A stretch of 10,198 bases of DNA from Bacillus sp. (in: firmicutes) (GCA_003457145.1 DMSR01000388.1:4946-15143), one strand, 5' to 3'. Positions 1 to 6,751 are shown, counted from the stretch's first letter. Notes: generated from the letters alone by a model not told the origin. Translations and numbers: made by a program.

Positions 1-47
1 ACTGTAAGCAAAACGCTTGTGCTTTTTAAACTGGGGGAGGTTGTATC

Positions 48-1460
48 ATGGCTCAGCATTGGCAGGAAACTTTGCCTATAGACCAATATGTAGTCACTAC
101 CGGCGGCTTGTTGCATGAATATGATCGCAAAGTGCTTACTTTTTTGTATCAGCCGTTGATCGGGCCAGCTTGTTTAAGTCTCTATATGACGCTTTGGGCC
201 GAAACTGAAGAGAATCGTTTATGGTCGGACCCGGTCACTCACCATAGTTTAATGAGCATTATGGATATGAATCTTAAGGATATTTACCATGCTCGCCTTA
301 AGCTGGAGGGTATGGGGTTATTAAAGACATTTGTAAAACAAGGGGAGTATGGAAGAGCTTTTATTTATGAGCTGCAGCCGCCTCTCACTCCGGAACAATT
401 TTTCCTTGATGGAATGTTGAATGTTTATTTGTATCGCAAGGTGGGAAAGAACCAGTTTTTGCGGCTGAAAAGGTTTTTCAGTGATAAATCTTCATCAGCG
501 GATAAAGACTATGCCGAAGTCACTAAAGCATTTCAGGACGTGTTTCTTTCTGTGCCGCCTGAAGCCCTCAAACACAATCCGGATTCCGCAGAGGATCTGC
601 GGGTCGAGGAAGGAAATTCATTCATTGGCAGGGCAGAAGCAGTCAAAATCCAAGTAAATACGACAGACTTCAACTTTGATTTGCTAATCGGCGGGCTGAA
701 TGAATCAATGATTCCCAAAAAAGCTTTTTCACTTAAAGTGAAAGAGGCGATAAGCAACCTTGCTTTTCTGTATGGGATTGACGCTCTGAAGATGAAAAGC
801 ATTGTTTTGAGCGCTGTTACTGCTGAAAATGAAATAGATATTGATGAATTGCGAAAGGCTGCACGGGATTGGTATCAATTTGAATTCCAGGATAAGCTTC
901 CTGCCCTCATGGACCGGCATCAGCCTGCCCAATATACAGCAGGCATCGAAAAGCCGAAAACGAAAGAAGAAGAATTGATCCACTACTTTGAAAAAACATC
1001 TCCACGTCAGCTTTTGATTGATCTGTCAGGGGGAGGAGAGCCGTCTAAGTCTGATTTGCAAATAATTGAAGAGGTCATGTTCAAGCAAAAACTGCTGCCT
1101 GGAGTTGTTAATGTTTTAGTCCAGTATGTTATGCTCAAGACGGATATGAAGCTGGCAAAAGGTTATATAGAGAAAATAGCCAGTCACTGGTCGCGTAAAA
1201 AGATATCGACCGTTAAAGAAGCAATGCAGCTGGCAAAAAGTGAACACCGGCAATATCTGGACTGGGCAGAAGGGAAAAAGGCGCCTGCTGGCACAGGGAA
1301 GCGTAAACCTGTCCGTAAGGAAGTGCTTCCGGATTGGTTCGAGAAAAAGGATGAAGGTAAACCGGTTCAGCTACCAGGTGAAAAGGATGTTGATTCGGAT
1401 TTTGAAATAGAGAAGAAAAAGCTTGAAGAAGAACTTAAGAAATTCAAATCCGGGAGGTGA
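48..1460 (+). CDS. dnaB: Replication initiation and membrane attachment protein DnaB (DnaD/DnaB family)
   Basis: The 470-residue product matches the usual length of Bacillus DnaB (about 472). In B. subtilis it acts with DnaD and DnaI to load the replicative helicase at oriC and at restart sites, and it links the origin to the membrane. The N-terminal part (about 1-115) fits the winged-helix DDBH1 domain. The C-terminal part carries the DDBH2 signature YxxxIxxxW as Y373, I377 and W381. The tail (about 405-470) is rich in Lys and Glu and ends in a likely coiled helix. The ATG follows GGGGGAGG at 33-40 by 7 bases. The last two sense codons (Gly-Arg) form the ribosome binding site of dnaI, so the two genes are coupled. 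In Bacillus, nrdR normally lies upstream; the first 47 bases are too short to show it. This is not the DnaB helicase of E. coli; in B. subtilis that helicase is called DnaC. Confidence 0.96.
   Translation: MAQHWQETLPIDQYVVTTGGLLHEYDRKVLTFLYQPLIGPACLSLYMTLWAETEENRLWSDPVTHHSLMSIMDMNLKDIYHARLKLEGMGLLKTFVKQGEYGRAFIYELQPPLTPEQFFLDGMLNVYLYRKVGKNQFLRLKRFFSDKSSSADKDYAEVTKAFQDVFLSVPPEALKHNPDSAEDLRVEEGNSFIGRAEAVKIQVNTTDFNFDLLIGGLNESMIPKKAFSLKVKEAISNLAFLYGIDALKMKSIVLSAVTAENEIDIDELRKAARDWYQFEFQDKLPALMDRHQPAQYTAGIEKPKTKEEELIHYFEKTSPRQLLIDLSGGGEPSKSDLQIIEEVMFKQKLLPGVVNVLVQYVMLKTDMKLAKGYIEKIASHWSRKKISTVKEAMQLAKSEHRQYLDWAEGKKAPAGTGKRKPVRKEVLPDWFEKKDEGKPVQLPGEKDVDSDFEIEKKKLEEELKKFKSGR
1452..1457 (+). promoter_or_regulatory. 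dnaI ribosome binding site embedded in the dnaB stop region
   Basis: GGGAGG encodes the last Gly-Arg of DnaB and is followed at once by its TGA. It stands 8 bases before the TTG at 1466. This position supports TTG as the dnaI start and argues against the in-frame GTG at 1457, which overlaps the Shine-Dalgarno sequence itself. Confidence 0.8.
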
Positions 1461-1465
1461 CGCAG

Positions 1466-2398
1466 TTGCAAAATATTAATGAAACGTTGAAAAAACTGGC
1501 TAATAACCAGAATTTTCAGGCTCGCTATGAAGCGATTAAGCAACAGGTTATGCAAGATAAGCATGTGAAGGAGTTCCTTGAACTAAATGCAGATTTAATC
1601 ACCCGGGAAATGCTTGACCGGAGCATGGCAAAACTTTATGAGTTCACGAACCAGAGTAAAAGATGTGAAGACTGTGCAAGTCTTGGATCCTGCAAGAATA
1701 TGATCAAGGGGTATGATCCTGAGCTTTTTATAAAAGGGAACTTTATTGAGATAAAATATGACCGGTGTAAGAAGAAGGTTATGCATGATGAGCAGCAGAA
1801 GCATGCACGTTTGATCAATAGCATCTTCGTTCCGAAGGAAATTTTAAAGGCCTCATTCGGCGATATTGAACTTGATGACCAGGGGAGGTTCAAAGCGATT
1901 AAGATGGCCAAGGACTTTGTGGAAAATTATACTCCTGGCCAAAAACAGAAAGGCTTGTTCCTCCATGGTCCTTTTGGGACGGGAAAGTCCTATCTGCTGG
2001 GAGCGATAGCGAACGAGCTGGCGCAGAAGCAGATAAGCTCCTTGCTTGTATACGTTCCGGAATTTTTCCGTGAAATGAAAAATGGAATCGGTGACCATAC
2101 TGTGAATGAAAAACTTGAATCAATTAAAAAAGCGAATGTCCTTATGCTTGATGACATTGGTGCTGAAACGATGAGCAGCTGGGCACGTGATGAAGTACTT
2201 GGGACAATCCTTCAATTCCGGATGCTTGAGAATTTGCCGACTTTCTTCACTTCAAATTTTGATTTGAAAGGGCTTGAACATCATCTGACGCACAGTCAGC
2301 GTGGTGAGGAAGAGCAATTGAAGGCAGCTAGAATCATGGAGCGGATCAAGTATCTTGCTGAACCTGTAAGAGTTGAGGGCAAAAACCGCAGAGCTTAA
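1466..2398 (+). CDS. dnaI: Helicase loader DnaI (primosomal AAA+ ATPase)
   Basis: DnaI loads the hexameric replicative helicase onto DNA during initiation and restart. From the TTG start the protein has 310 residues, against 311 in B. subtilis, and its cysteines fall at the same numbers as I recall for that protein (67, 70, 76, 101). The N-terminal helicase-binding zinc module spans about residues 50-105. The AAA+ domain shows Walker A GPFGTGKS (168-175), Walker B VLMLDD (225-230), sensor-1 TSN (262-264) and the conserved C-terminal ARIMERI stretch. An in-frame GTG at 1457 would add three residues but lies inside the ribosome binding site. Coupling to dnaB is likely: the start is 5 bases after the dnaB stop. 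One oddity: the position of His84 in B. subtilis (GYHP) is Asp84 here (GYDP), next to the zinc cysteines. Confidence 0.96.
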   Translation: MQNINETLKKLANNQNFQARYEAIKQQVMQDKHVKEFLELNADLITREMLDRSMAKLYEFTNQSKRCEDCASLGSCKNMIKGYDPELFIKGNFIEIKYDRCKKKVMHDEQQKHARLINSIFVPKEILKASFGDIELDDQGRFKAIKMAKDFVENYTPGQKQKGLFLHGPFGTGKSYLLGAIANELAQKQISSLLVYVPEFFREMKNGIGDHTVNEKLESIKKANVLMLDDIGAETMSSWARDEVLGTILQFRMLENLPTFFTSNFDLKGLEHHLTHSQRGEEEQLKAARIMERIKYLAEPVRVEGKNRRA

Positions 2399-2422
2399 AA
2401 GGTCTAAACCCTAGGATAGACT

Positions 2423-2457
2423 AAGCTTGCATGAAGTGTGATAATCGTGCAAAGCTT
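2423..2457. repeat. Hairpin just after dnaI
   Basis: AAGCTTGCA (2423-2431) pairs with TGCAAAGCTT (2448-2457) over 9 base pairs with one bulged A, around a 16-base loop. GGAT (2414-2417) and ATCC (2458-2461) can extend the stem. Only a weak AT stretch follows, so it may act as a 3' end protector or weak terminator of the dnaB-dnaI transcript rather than the main stop. Role inferred from position only. Confidence 0.4.
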
Positions 2458-2489
2458 ATCCCATTTTATATAAGGTCTATTAAAGACCA

Positions 2490-2639
2490 ATGTTGATTAG
2501 GTACATCCTGATGATTGTAGTGGAAGGCGCGTAGACTCCTGCGGGATCAGCTGGACAGCTGAGACCCCGCAGGAGTGAAACGACGAGGAGGCTCAGCGCC
2601 AGCCCCGCGGAAAGCGAAGCCCTGGAACGAAAATCAACA
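2490..2639. repeat. Structured intergenic repeat element, about 150 bases
   Basis: The element is bounded by the perfect 8-base inverted repeat TGTTGATT (2490-2497) and AATCAACA (2632-2639). Inside is a strong stem: ACTCCTGCGGG (2535-2545) pairs perfectly with CCCGCAGGAGT (2566-2576), and within it TCAGCT (2547-2552) pairs with AGCTGA (2557-2562) around a GGAC loop. GGCGC (2526-2530) can also pair with GCGCC (2596-2600). GC content is well above the flanks and no reading frame is convincing. From memory, near-identical GC-rich sequences ('actcctgcggg ... ccccgcaggag ... cgcggaaagcgaag') are spread through intergenic regions of many Bacillaceae genomes, so I call it a dispersed REP/MITE-like element. 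Only one copy lies in this window, so the family claim is recollection. Confidence 0.65.
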
Positions 2640-2662
2640 GCCATATTTAACAGATATAAATA

Positions 2663-2695
2663 TGCCGCAGCCAATGAGCTGCGGCAATTTTTTTT
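2663..2695 (+). terminator. Rho-independent terminator after dnaB-dnaI
   Basis: A 9-base-pair GC-rich stem, TGCCGCAGC (2663-2671) with GCTGCGGCA (2678-2686), has a 6-base loop and is followed by eight T (2688-2695). It is the first strong terminator after dnaI and separates that operon from ytxC. Confidence 0.85.
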
Positions 2696-2730
2696 GATGG
2701 ATATCAGCGCACTAAGATATGAGTACTTCT

Positions 2731-2759
2731 AAATTGTCCAAGTACCCCATATATATAAT
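2731..2759 (+). promoter_or_regulatory. Possible promoter of ytxC
   Basis: A perfect TATAAT lies at 2754-2759, 29 bases before the ytxC start. The hexamer 17 bases upstream (AAATTG, 2731-2736) is a poor -35 for sigma-A. CATATATA (2748-2755) loosely resembles a sporulation-sigma -10, but the match is too weak to assign one. Confidence 0.3.
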
Positions 2760-2788
2760 CAGGGATTATATAAAAAGGGGGGATATGG

Positions 2789-3664
2789 TTGATTGAAATC
2801 ATCTTCCAAAATAAGCAGGATGCCTGGAACTTATACCAGCATTTGATCACCAGGCTAGCTTCATGCCAGGAAGCTAATTCAATTCTTCTTAATGAAGGTC
2901 GAAATAGAGTGCTAATTCCAAGTCAATTGTATGCCGGTGAAATGCTTAAGGAAATTAAACTGGGTTTTTATGATTTTATCACGAAGACGAAACGGGATGA
3001 TTGGTTTAGGACAATCCTTATCGAATCATATTATTATACAGATATTGAAGAGCAGGATCAGATTGTAGACATCATTTATTCCGTACTGGAAGGAAACAGG
3101 AAAGAGCTTGTTCCGTTTATGGAAGGGTTTGATGAAGATGCACTCATCAAAAAGGCAATCGATGAGATTTTTAATGAAAAAATTTCCTTCTCTTTTGATT
3201 CGTTTGTCCTGTTCAGATTGAAGGTCTTTGTCGACCAGCTCTCCCGATGGGTTGAGATTGCGATTGATGAATATAAAATGGAGCAAGAATACCAGGTGTT
3301 TGTTCATACACTGAGGGACTTCCTAGCTGGCAGGAAACAGCAAATGACTCATTTGTATCTTATCATCGATGAAAATATGACCTTTTATAATCCGTTTTTT
3401 ATCGAAATGAAGCGAAGCGAGCTTTTCAAAACGATTGACCGAAAGCTGCTTGTCAATCATCCTGTCTATGTTGATTCAGCTACGATTGCTCCGCTGCTGT
3501 CGATGGCTCCGAAAAGAATTTACTTGTATACAGATGAGCCGCATCAGCCTTTAGTGCGGACAATCATAAATATTTTTGAAGAACGGGTAAAAATTTGCCC
3601 GATTTCTGACTTTAGCTCTGATAAACTGAATTTTTTAAGCGAAGACAGTGAAAATATACGATAG
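2789..3664 (+). CDS. ytxC: YtxC family protein (putative sporulation protein)
   Basis: The 291-residue product has the size and position of B. subtilis YtxC (about 281 residues), which lies between dnaI and thrS. The family is annotated as putative sporulation protein; its biochemical function is unknown to me. I see no signal peptide, membrane segment or catalytic motif. The protein looks cytoplasmic, rich in charged helices, with an aromatic run YYYTD near residue 80. The start is TTG at 2789, placed 6 bases after GGGGGG (2777-2782). The ATG at 2785 is out of frame and stops after three codons. The gene seems to be transcribed alone: a strong terminator lies upstream, and the thrS promoter begins 5 bases after its stop codon. 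No terminator lies directly after ytxC, so its transcript may run into the thrS leader. Confidence 0.85.
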   Translation: MIEIIFQNKQDAWNLYQHLITRLASCQEANSILLNEGRNRVLIPSQLYAGEMLKEIKLGFYDFITKTKRDDWFRTILIESYYYTDIEEQDQIVDIIYSVLEGNRKELVPFMEGFDEDALIKKAIDEIFNEKISFSFDSFVLFRLKVFVDQLSRWVEIAIDEYKMEQEYQVFVHTLRDFLAGRKQQMTHLYLIIDENMTFYNPFFIEMKRSELFKTIDRKLLVNHPVYVDSATIAPLLSMAPKRIYLYTDEPHQPLVRTIINIFEERVKICPISDFSSDKLNFLSEDSENIR

Positions 3665-3669
3665 TCCAC

Positions 3670-3698
3670 TTGATTTTCAAAACATTACAAACTATAAT
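3670..3698 (+). promoter_or_regulatory. Sigma-A promoter of thrS
   Basis: TTGATT (3670-3675) and a perfect TATAAT (3693-3698) are separated by 17 bases. The predicted transcript starts near 3705, just before the T-box leader. Confidence 0.75.
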
Positions 3699-3704
3699 TA
3701 CGTA

Positions 3705-3980
3705 CATACTAAACCAATAGTAAATGTAATGATGAGGACATGGGCTTTCTGGAAAGGTTTGCAGAGAGGGAAGGCAAGGCTGAAAACTTCCTAACACTAA
3801 AGAAACGCTTACCACCTTTGAACTCCAGTTATGAACGCCATCTGAGCTAGTATTGACTGGCGGCAGCAGCCGTTATCTCAACCAGAGTCATTCCCGCGCC
3901 TTTCTTGCGTGTGGATGTAAAATTGGGTGGAACCACGTGTGATCAAACTCGTCCCTGTTTCAGGGACGGGTTTTTTTATT
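3705..3980 (+). promoter_or_regulatory. T-box leader (tRNA-Thr responsive) of thrS
   Basis: The leader has the normal parts of a T-box in order. A stem I region with a GATGAGGA K-turn-like element (from about 3730) comes first, then the GAGAGGGAAGGC and GGCTGAAAACTTCC distal segments (about 3764-3792). The specifier is a threonine codon, ACC (3811-3813), followed by the expected purine. The antiterminator T-box GGGTGGAACCACG follows at 3925-3937, then the terminator. Uncharged tRNA-Thr should pair with ACC through its anticodon and with the UGGA bulge (3928-3931) through its 3' end, blocking termination. UGGA predicts a tRNA ending UCCA, that is, discriminator base U. A second ACC follows directly (3814-3816). 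The start is inferred from the promoter. Confidence 0.92.
3948..3977 (+). terminator. T-box attenuator terminator
   Basis: CTCGTCCCTG (3948-3957) pairs with CAGGGACGGG (3961-3970), with one G-U pair and a TTT loop, and is followed by seven T (3971-3977). It is the regulated stop within the thrS leader. Confidence 0.92.
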
Positions 3981-4026
3981 TTTTGCACAATTTTATTGTG
4001 CACAATCTCAAAAGGAGGAAAAGCCA

Positions 4027-5958
4027 ATGGCAGACATGTTAAAAATATCGTTTCCAGATGGAGCAGTAAAGGAGTTTCCGGCAGGAACAACAACTGAAGA
4101 CATAGCCAGTTCGATCAGCCCGGGCCTTAAGAAGAAAGCCATTGCCGGGATGGTTAATGGACAGCCGTATGATCTCCGCAGGTCAATCGAGGAGGATGCA
4201 TCGATTGAAATCGTCACAGCCGATCATCCTGAAGCGCTTGAGATTCTCCGCCATAGCTCCGCTCATCTAATGGCACAGGCCATTAAACGCCTATATAAAG
4301 ACGTTAAACTCGGAGTAGGCCCTGTAATCGAAGGCGGTTTCTACTATGATATAGATATGGAACATTCATTGACTCCAGAAGACCTGCCAGTCATCGAAAA
4401 GGAAATGGCGAAAATAATTAATGAAAACGTTGAAATTATCCGTAAAGAGGTTAGCCGTGATGAAGCTGTCAGCTTTTTCAAGGAAATCGGTGATGAGTAT
4501 AAGCTTGAATTAATTGAAGCTATTCCTGCTGAAGAAAAAGTCACGCTATATGAACAGGGAGATTTTGTTGACCTTTGCCGCGGTGTTCATGTTCCATCAA
4601 CAGGGAAACTGAAGGAATTTAAGCTGCTTAGCATTGCCGGTGCCTACTGGCGCGGCAACAGCGACAACAAGATGCTGCAGCGTATATATGGCACAGCTTT
4701 CTTCAAGAAAGAGGATTTGAAAGAGCACTTAAGACTGCTTGAAGAAGCAAAAGAGCGTGATCATCGCAAACTGGGTAAAGAACTAAGTTTATTTACAAAT
4801 TCACAAAAGGTTGGCCAGGGGCTTCCGTTATGGCTTCCTAAAGGCGCGACAATCCGCCGCATCATTGAACGTTACATCGTCGATAAGGAGGTAAGCCTTG
4901 GCTATGACCACGTCTACACTCCGGTTATGGGAAGTGTTGAATTATATAAGACTTCAGGCCACTGGGATCACTATCAGGAAAATATGTTCCCTGTCATGGA
5001 AATGGAGAACGAGCAGCTAGTACTCCGTCCGATGAACTGCCCTCACCACATGATGGTATACAAAAATAGCATTCACAGCTACAGGGAACTGCCAATCAGG
5101 ATTGCTGAACTTGGCACCATGCACCGTTATGAAATGTCAGGTGCACTTGCAGGCTTGCAGCGTGTCCGTGGCATGACTTTGAATGACGCGCATATCTTTG
5201 TCCGTCCAGACCAGATCAAGGAAGAGTTCAAGCGTGTCGTACAATTGGTTCTTGAGGTCTATAAGGATTTTGACATGAATGACTATTCTTTCCGTCTTTC
5301 CTACCGCGACCCTCAAGATACTGAGAAATATTTTGATGATGATCAGATGTGGGAAAAAGCTCAGGCAATGTTAAAAGAAGCAATGGACGAAATGGGACTG
5401 GACTATTTCGAGGCAGAAGGCGAGGCTGCATTCTATGGTCCTAAGCTCGATGTCCAGGTTAAGACTGCGCTTGGAAAAGAAGAAACTCTTTCAACTGTCC
5501 AGCTTGATTTCTTATTGCCAGAACGGTTTGAATTGACTTATATCGGCGAAGATGGCAAACACCATCGGCCAGTTGTCATCCACCGTGGTGTCGTTTCCAC
5601 TATGGAAAGATTTGTAGCCTTCCTGATCGAGGAATACAAGGGTGCTTTCCCAACATGGCTGGCACCAGTTCAGGCACAAGTCATCCCTGTTTCCCCAGCT
5701 GTTCATTATGATTATGCAAGAGAAGTTCAGGAAAAACTTAAAGCAGAAGGCTTCAGGGTAGAAATTGACGGCCGGGACGAAAAGATTGGCTATAAGATCC
5801 GCGAAGCACAGATGCAAAAGATTCCTTACATGCTTGTTGTCGGGGATAATGAAGTCGCAGATCAGGCTGTCAATGTCCGTAAATATGGGGAACAGAATTC
5901 AGAAACCATTCCATTTGAAGAGTTCCTTAATTCCTTTAGACAGGAAGCAAAAAAATAA
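4027..5958 (+). CDS. thrS: Threonyl-tRNA synthetase
   Basis: This cytosolic class II synthetase charges tRNA-Thr. The 643 residues match the Bacillus enzyme. Domains in order are an N-terminal TGS domain (about 1-65), an editing domain that clears Ser-tRNA-Thr with HSSAH (H76, H80) and CRGVH (C184, H188), the class II catalytic core (about 245-540), and a C-terminal anticodon-binding domain (about 545-640). In the core, the zinc ligands that select threonine are C338 (in MNCPHH), H389 (in NDAHIF) and H519 (in VVIHRG). Motif 2 is seen as MHRYEMSG (R367) and motif 3 as STMERF (R528). All editing and catalytic residues are present, so the enzyme should be active. The start follows AAAGGAGG (4011-4018) by 8 bases, and [12 protein letters not shown] aligns with the B. 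subtilis N terminus. Expression is controlled by the upstream T-box. Confidence 0.98.
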   Translation: MADMLKISFPDGAVKEFPAGTTTEDIASSISPGLKKKAIAGMVNGQPYDLRRSIEEDASIEIVTADHPEALEILRHSSAHLMAQAIKRLYKDVKLGVGPVIEGGFYYDIDMEHSLTPEDLPVIEKEMAKIINENVEIIRKEVSRDEAVSFFKEIGDEYKLELIEAIPAEEKVTLYEQGDFVDLCRGVHVPSTGKLKEFKLLSIAGAYWRGNSDNKMLQRIYGTAFFKKEDLKEHLRLLEEAKERDHRKLGKELSLFTNSQKVGQGLPLWLPKGATIRRIIERYIVDKEVSLGYDHVYTPVMGSVELYKTSGHWDHYQENMFPVMEMENEQLVLRPMNCPHHMMVYKNSIHSYRELPIRIAELGTMHRYEMSGALAGLQRVRGMTLNDAHIFVRPDQIKEEFKRVVQLVLEVYKDFDMNDYSFRLSYRDPQDTEKYFDDDQMWEKAQAMLKEAMDEMGLDYFEAEGEAAFYGPKLDVQVKTALGKEETLSTVQLDFLLPERFELTYIGEDGKHHRPVVIHRGVVSTMERFVAFLIEEYKGAFPTWLAPVQAQVIPVSPAVHYDYAREVQEKLKAEGFRVEIDGRDEKIGYKIREAQMQKIPYMLVVGDNEVADQAVNVRKYGEQNSETIPFEEFLNSFRQEAKK

Positions 5959-5962
5959 AAAA

Positions 5963-5996
5963 ATGAGAGGAGCCAATTTGGCTTCTCTCATTTTTT
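5963..5996. terminator. Bidirectional terminator between thrS and the convergent small gene
   Basis: A 12-base-pair stem, ATGAGAGGAGCC (5963-5974) with GGCTTCTCTCAT (5980-5991), has one G-U pair and a 5-base loop. T residues follow on the plus strand, and an A-rich run (5950-5962) precedes it, giving a T run on the minus strand. It can therefore stop thrS and also the minus-strand gene at 6119-6322. Confidence 0.85.
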
Positions 5997-6023
5997 ATAC
6001 TTTTACATATTCTTTCTCCTGTT

Positions 6024-6122
6024 AAACGCCCGCGGGCGGGATGTCATTGACATTTCCGCAGGGCGTGGCGTTAGCCGGTCAGCCCTTGTCGGGGCTGACC
6101 AAGGTGGTTGCGTTTTTCTTAT
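6024..6122. repeat. Structured GC-rich intergenic repeat remnant
   Basis: Two hairpins lie side by side. In the first, ACGCCC (6025-6030) pairs with GGGCGT (6061-6066), with further pairing inside and ATGTCA (6041-6046) facing TGACAT (6048-6053). In the second, GGTCAGCCC (6077-6085) pairs perfectly with GGGCTGACC (6092-6100). The right part, CTTGTCGGGGCTGACCAAGG and the following TTGCG and TTTTTCTTA, resembles the 3' half of a dispersed Bacillus repeat I recall (ending in 'aaggcgcttgcgcttttctta'). This copy looks diverged. Its right end overlaps the stop codon of the minus-strand gene. The family assignment is from memory. Confidence 0.5.
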
Positions 6123-6322
6123 TCTAAAGGTCTTGAACATGAGGGGCATAGGTTTCTGGAATAATTGCGCTTGACCTTTTGGCCGCAGTGTCGGCACGAT
6201 TTCAGAAGGATGGGCTTATTATCAATATCATTTGCAAAACCATAGCCCGTTCTGAAAAACCGCAGAGCCGTACCCACAAGCAGGCCTGTGATGGCTCCGG
6301 TAACAATGATTGCAACTAGCAC
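6119..6322 (-). CDS. Small membrane-anchored zinc-ribbon protein, function unknown
   Basis: The 67-residue product has one N-terminal hydrophobic segment (about 2-22) with several glycines. A short basic linker follows, then a zinc-ribbon-like pattern C43-x2-C46 ... C59-x2-C62 near the C terminus (CRHCG and CPSCSRPLE). It is probably a single-pass membrane protein with a cytoplasmic metal-binding tail. I do not recognise a named family. The start is GTG, with only a weak purine-rich stretch upstream, so the exact start is uncertain. Support for a real gene comes from the ordered cysteine pairs, an extended -10 promoter about 30 bases upstream, and a terminator usable on this strand at 5963-5996. 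It converges with thrS and diverges from infC. The stop codon lies at the edge of a repeat element, so the C terminus may have been altered by it. Confidence 0.7.
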   Translation of the reverse strand: MLVAIIVTGAITGLLVGTALRFFRTGYGFANDIDNKPILLKSCRHCGQKVKRNYSRNLCPSCSRPLE

Positions 6323-6358
6323 TCTGACACCATCTTTCTGTTATCTACTAATAAAAAA

Positions 6359-6389
6359 ATTATATCAAGAGAGCCAGCGATTTTGTTAA
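6359..6389 (-). promoter_or_regulatory. Extended -10 promoter of the small zinc-ribbon gene
   Basis: On the minus strand, TGATATAAT (6367-6359) is an extended -10 with a perfect TATAAT core. TTAACA (6389-6384) lies 19 bases upstream as a likely -35. Transcription would start near 6352, leaving about 30 bases before the GTG. It is divergent from the infC promoter. Confidence 0.6.
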
Positions 6390-6474
6390 GAAAAATTTTT
6401 TTGAATAAAAGTATTGCGCGGTGGATTTCTATTTGATAAAATACAATACGTTGCAGTTAACGCAAGTTATTCGT

Positions 6475-6503
6475 TTGACACATCTTTTTCTTTGTGTTAT
6501 ATT
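6475..6503 (+). promoter_or_regulatory. Strong sigma-A promoter of infC-rpmI-rplT
   Basis: A perfect TTGACA (6475-6480), a 17-base spacer and TATATT (6498-6503), with the extended -10 TG at 6495-6496. The predicted start is near 6510. The strength suits a ribosomal-protein operon. Confidence 0.88.
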
Positions 6504-6509
6504 AGCAAA

Positions 6510-6652
6510 AGTGAACTGAATACAAGTTTTAGGAAAGAAGGAGCACCCGCTTCTCACCTGGCTGACGCTACCCGAGCTGTTGGCAGGTACTACGTAAACG
6601 TCTAATTTTTATTGTTTTCGTAAGTGTGGGTGTTGTTGCCCGCACTTTTTTT
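6510..6652 (+). promoter_or_regulatory. L20-responsive attenuator leader (L20 leader)
   Basis: The leader has the layout of the B. subtilis infC leader, in which free L20 binds an mRNA structure that imitates its 23S rRNA site and promotes early termination. The segment GGAGCACCCGCTTCTCACCTG (about 6540-6560) is typical of Bacillus copies. ACCTG (6556-6560) pairs with CAGGT (6584-6588). CACCC (6544-6548) can pair with GGGTG of the terminator (6628-6632), so it is a candidate antiterminator arm. The terminator at 6623-6652 ends the leader. The gene for the regulator, rplT, is the last in the operon. Family recognition is from memory of the motif; the exact L20 contact bases are not derived here. 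Confidence 0.85.
6623..6652 (+). terminator. Attenuator terminator of the infC operon leader
   Basis: AGTGTGGG (6623-6630) pairs with CCCGCACT (6639-6646), with one G-U pair and an 8-base loop, and seven T follow (6646-6652). This is the regulated stop of the L20 leader, about 100 bases before infC. Confidence 0.88.
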
Positions 6653-6740
6653 ATTGCAAAAATAAAATTGGACCGATCGTAATGTCCTGTGTGAGCAAGC
6701 GACATCTTCTTCCCATGTACAATGTATTCGATAATACCTT

Positions 6741-6745
6741 GGAGG
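6741..6745 (+). promoter_or_regulatory. infC ribosome binding site
   Basis: GGAGG, continuing as GGAGGTGG, stands 6 bases before ATT at 6752 and 9 bases before ATT at 6755. It rules out the in-frame ATG at 6722, which lies upstream of it. The ATG at 6770 has no ribosome binding site of its own. An ATT start is therefore indicated. Confidence 0.8.
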
Positions 6746-6751
6746 TGGCTA

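Noticed and set aside
1..47. Possible end of nrdR
   Set aside because: nrdR often precedes dnaB in Bacillus, and stops occur at 5-7 and 27-29, but the stretch is too short to show which frame, if any, was coding.
2480..2674. 64-codon minus-strand frame through the 2490-2639 repeat
   Set aside because: The sequence is explained by nested inverted repeats, and the predicted protein mixes repeat-derived segments with no recognisable domain.
3878..4217. Minus-strand frames opposite the T-box and the thrS start
   Set aside because: They are explained by antisense of the T-box and ThrRS codons; no ribosome binding site or family signal.
5765..6025. 86-codon plus-strand frame across the end of thrS and its terminator
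   Set aside because: It overlaps the anticodon-binding domain in another frame and runs through the terminator hairpin.
6451..6465. Near-palindrome TTGC-AGTTAAC-GCAA upstream of the infC promoter
   Set aside because: A possible operator, but the 4-base arms are easily met by chance and no regulator is suggested.
6414..6605. Open frame of 63 codons on the plus strand upstream of infC
   Set aside because: It begins before the infC promoter, runs through -35, -10 and the L20 leader structure, and has no ribosome binding site or family resemblance.
6722..6751. ATG at 6722 as the infC start, adding ten residues
   Set aside because: It lies upstream of the GGAGG at 6741-6745 with no ribosome binding site of its own, and the extra residues do not resemble IF3.
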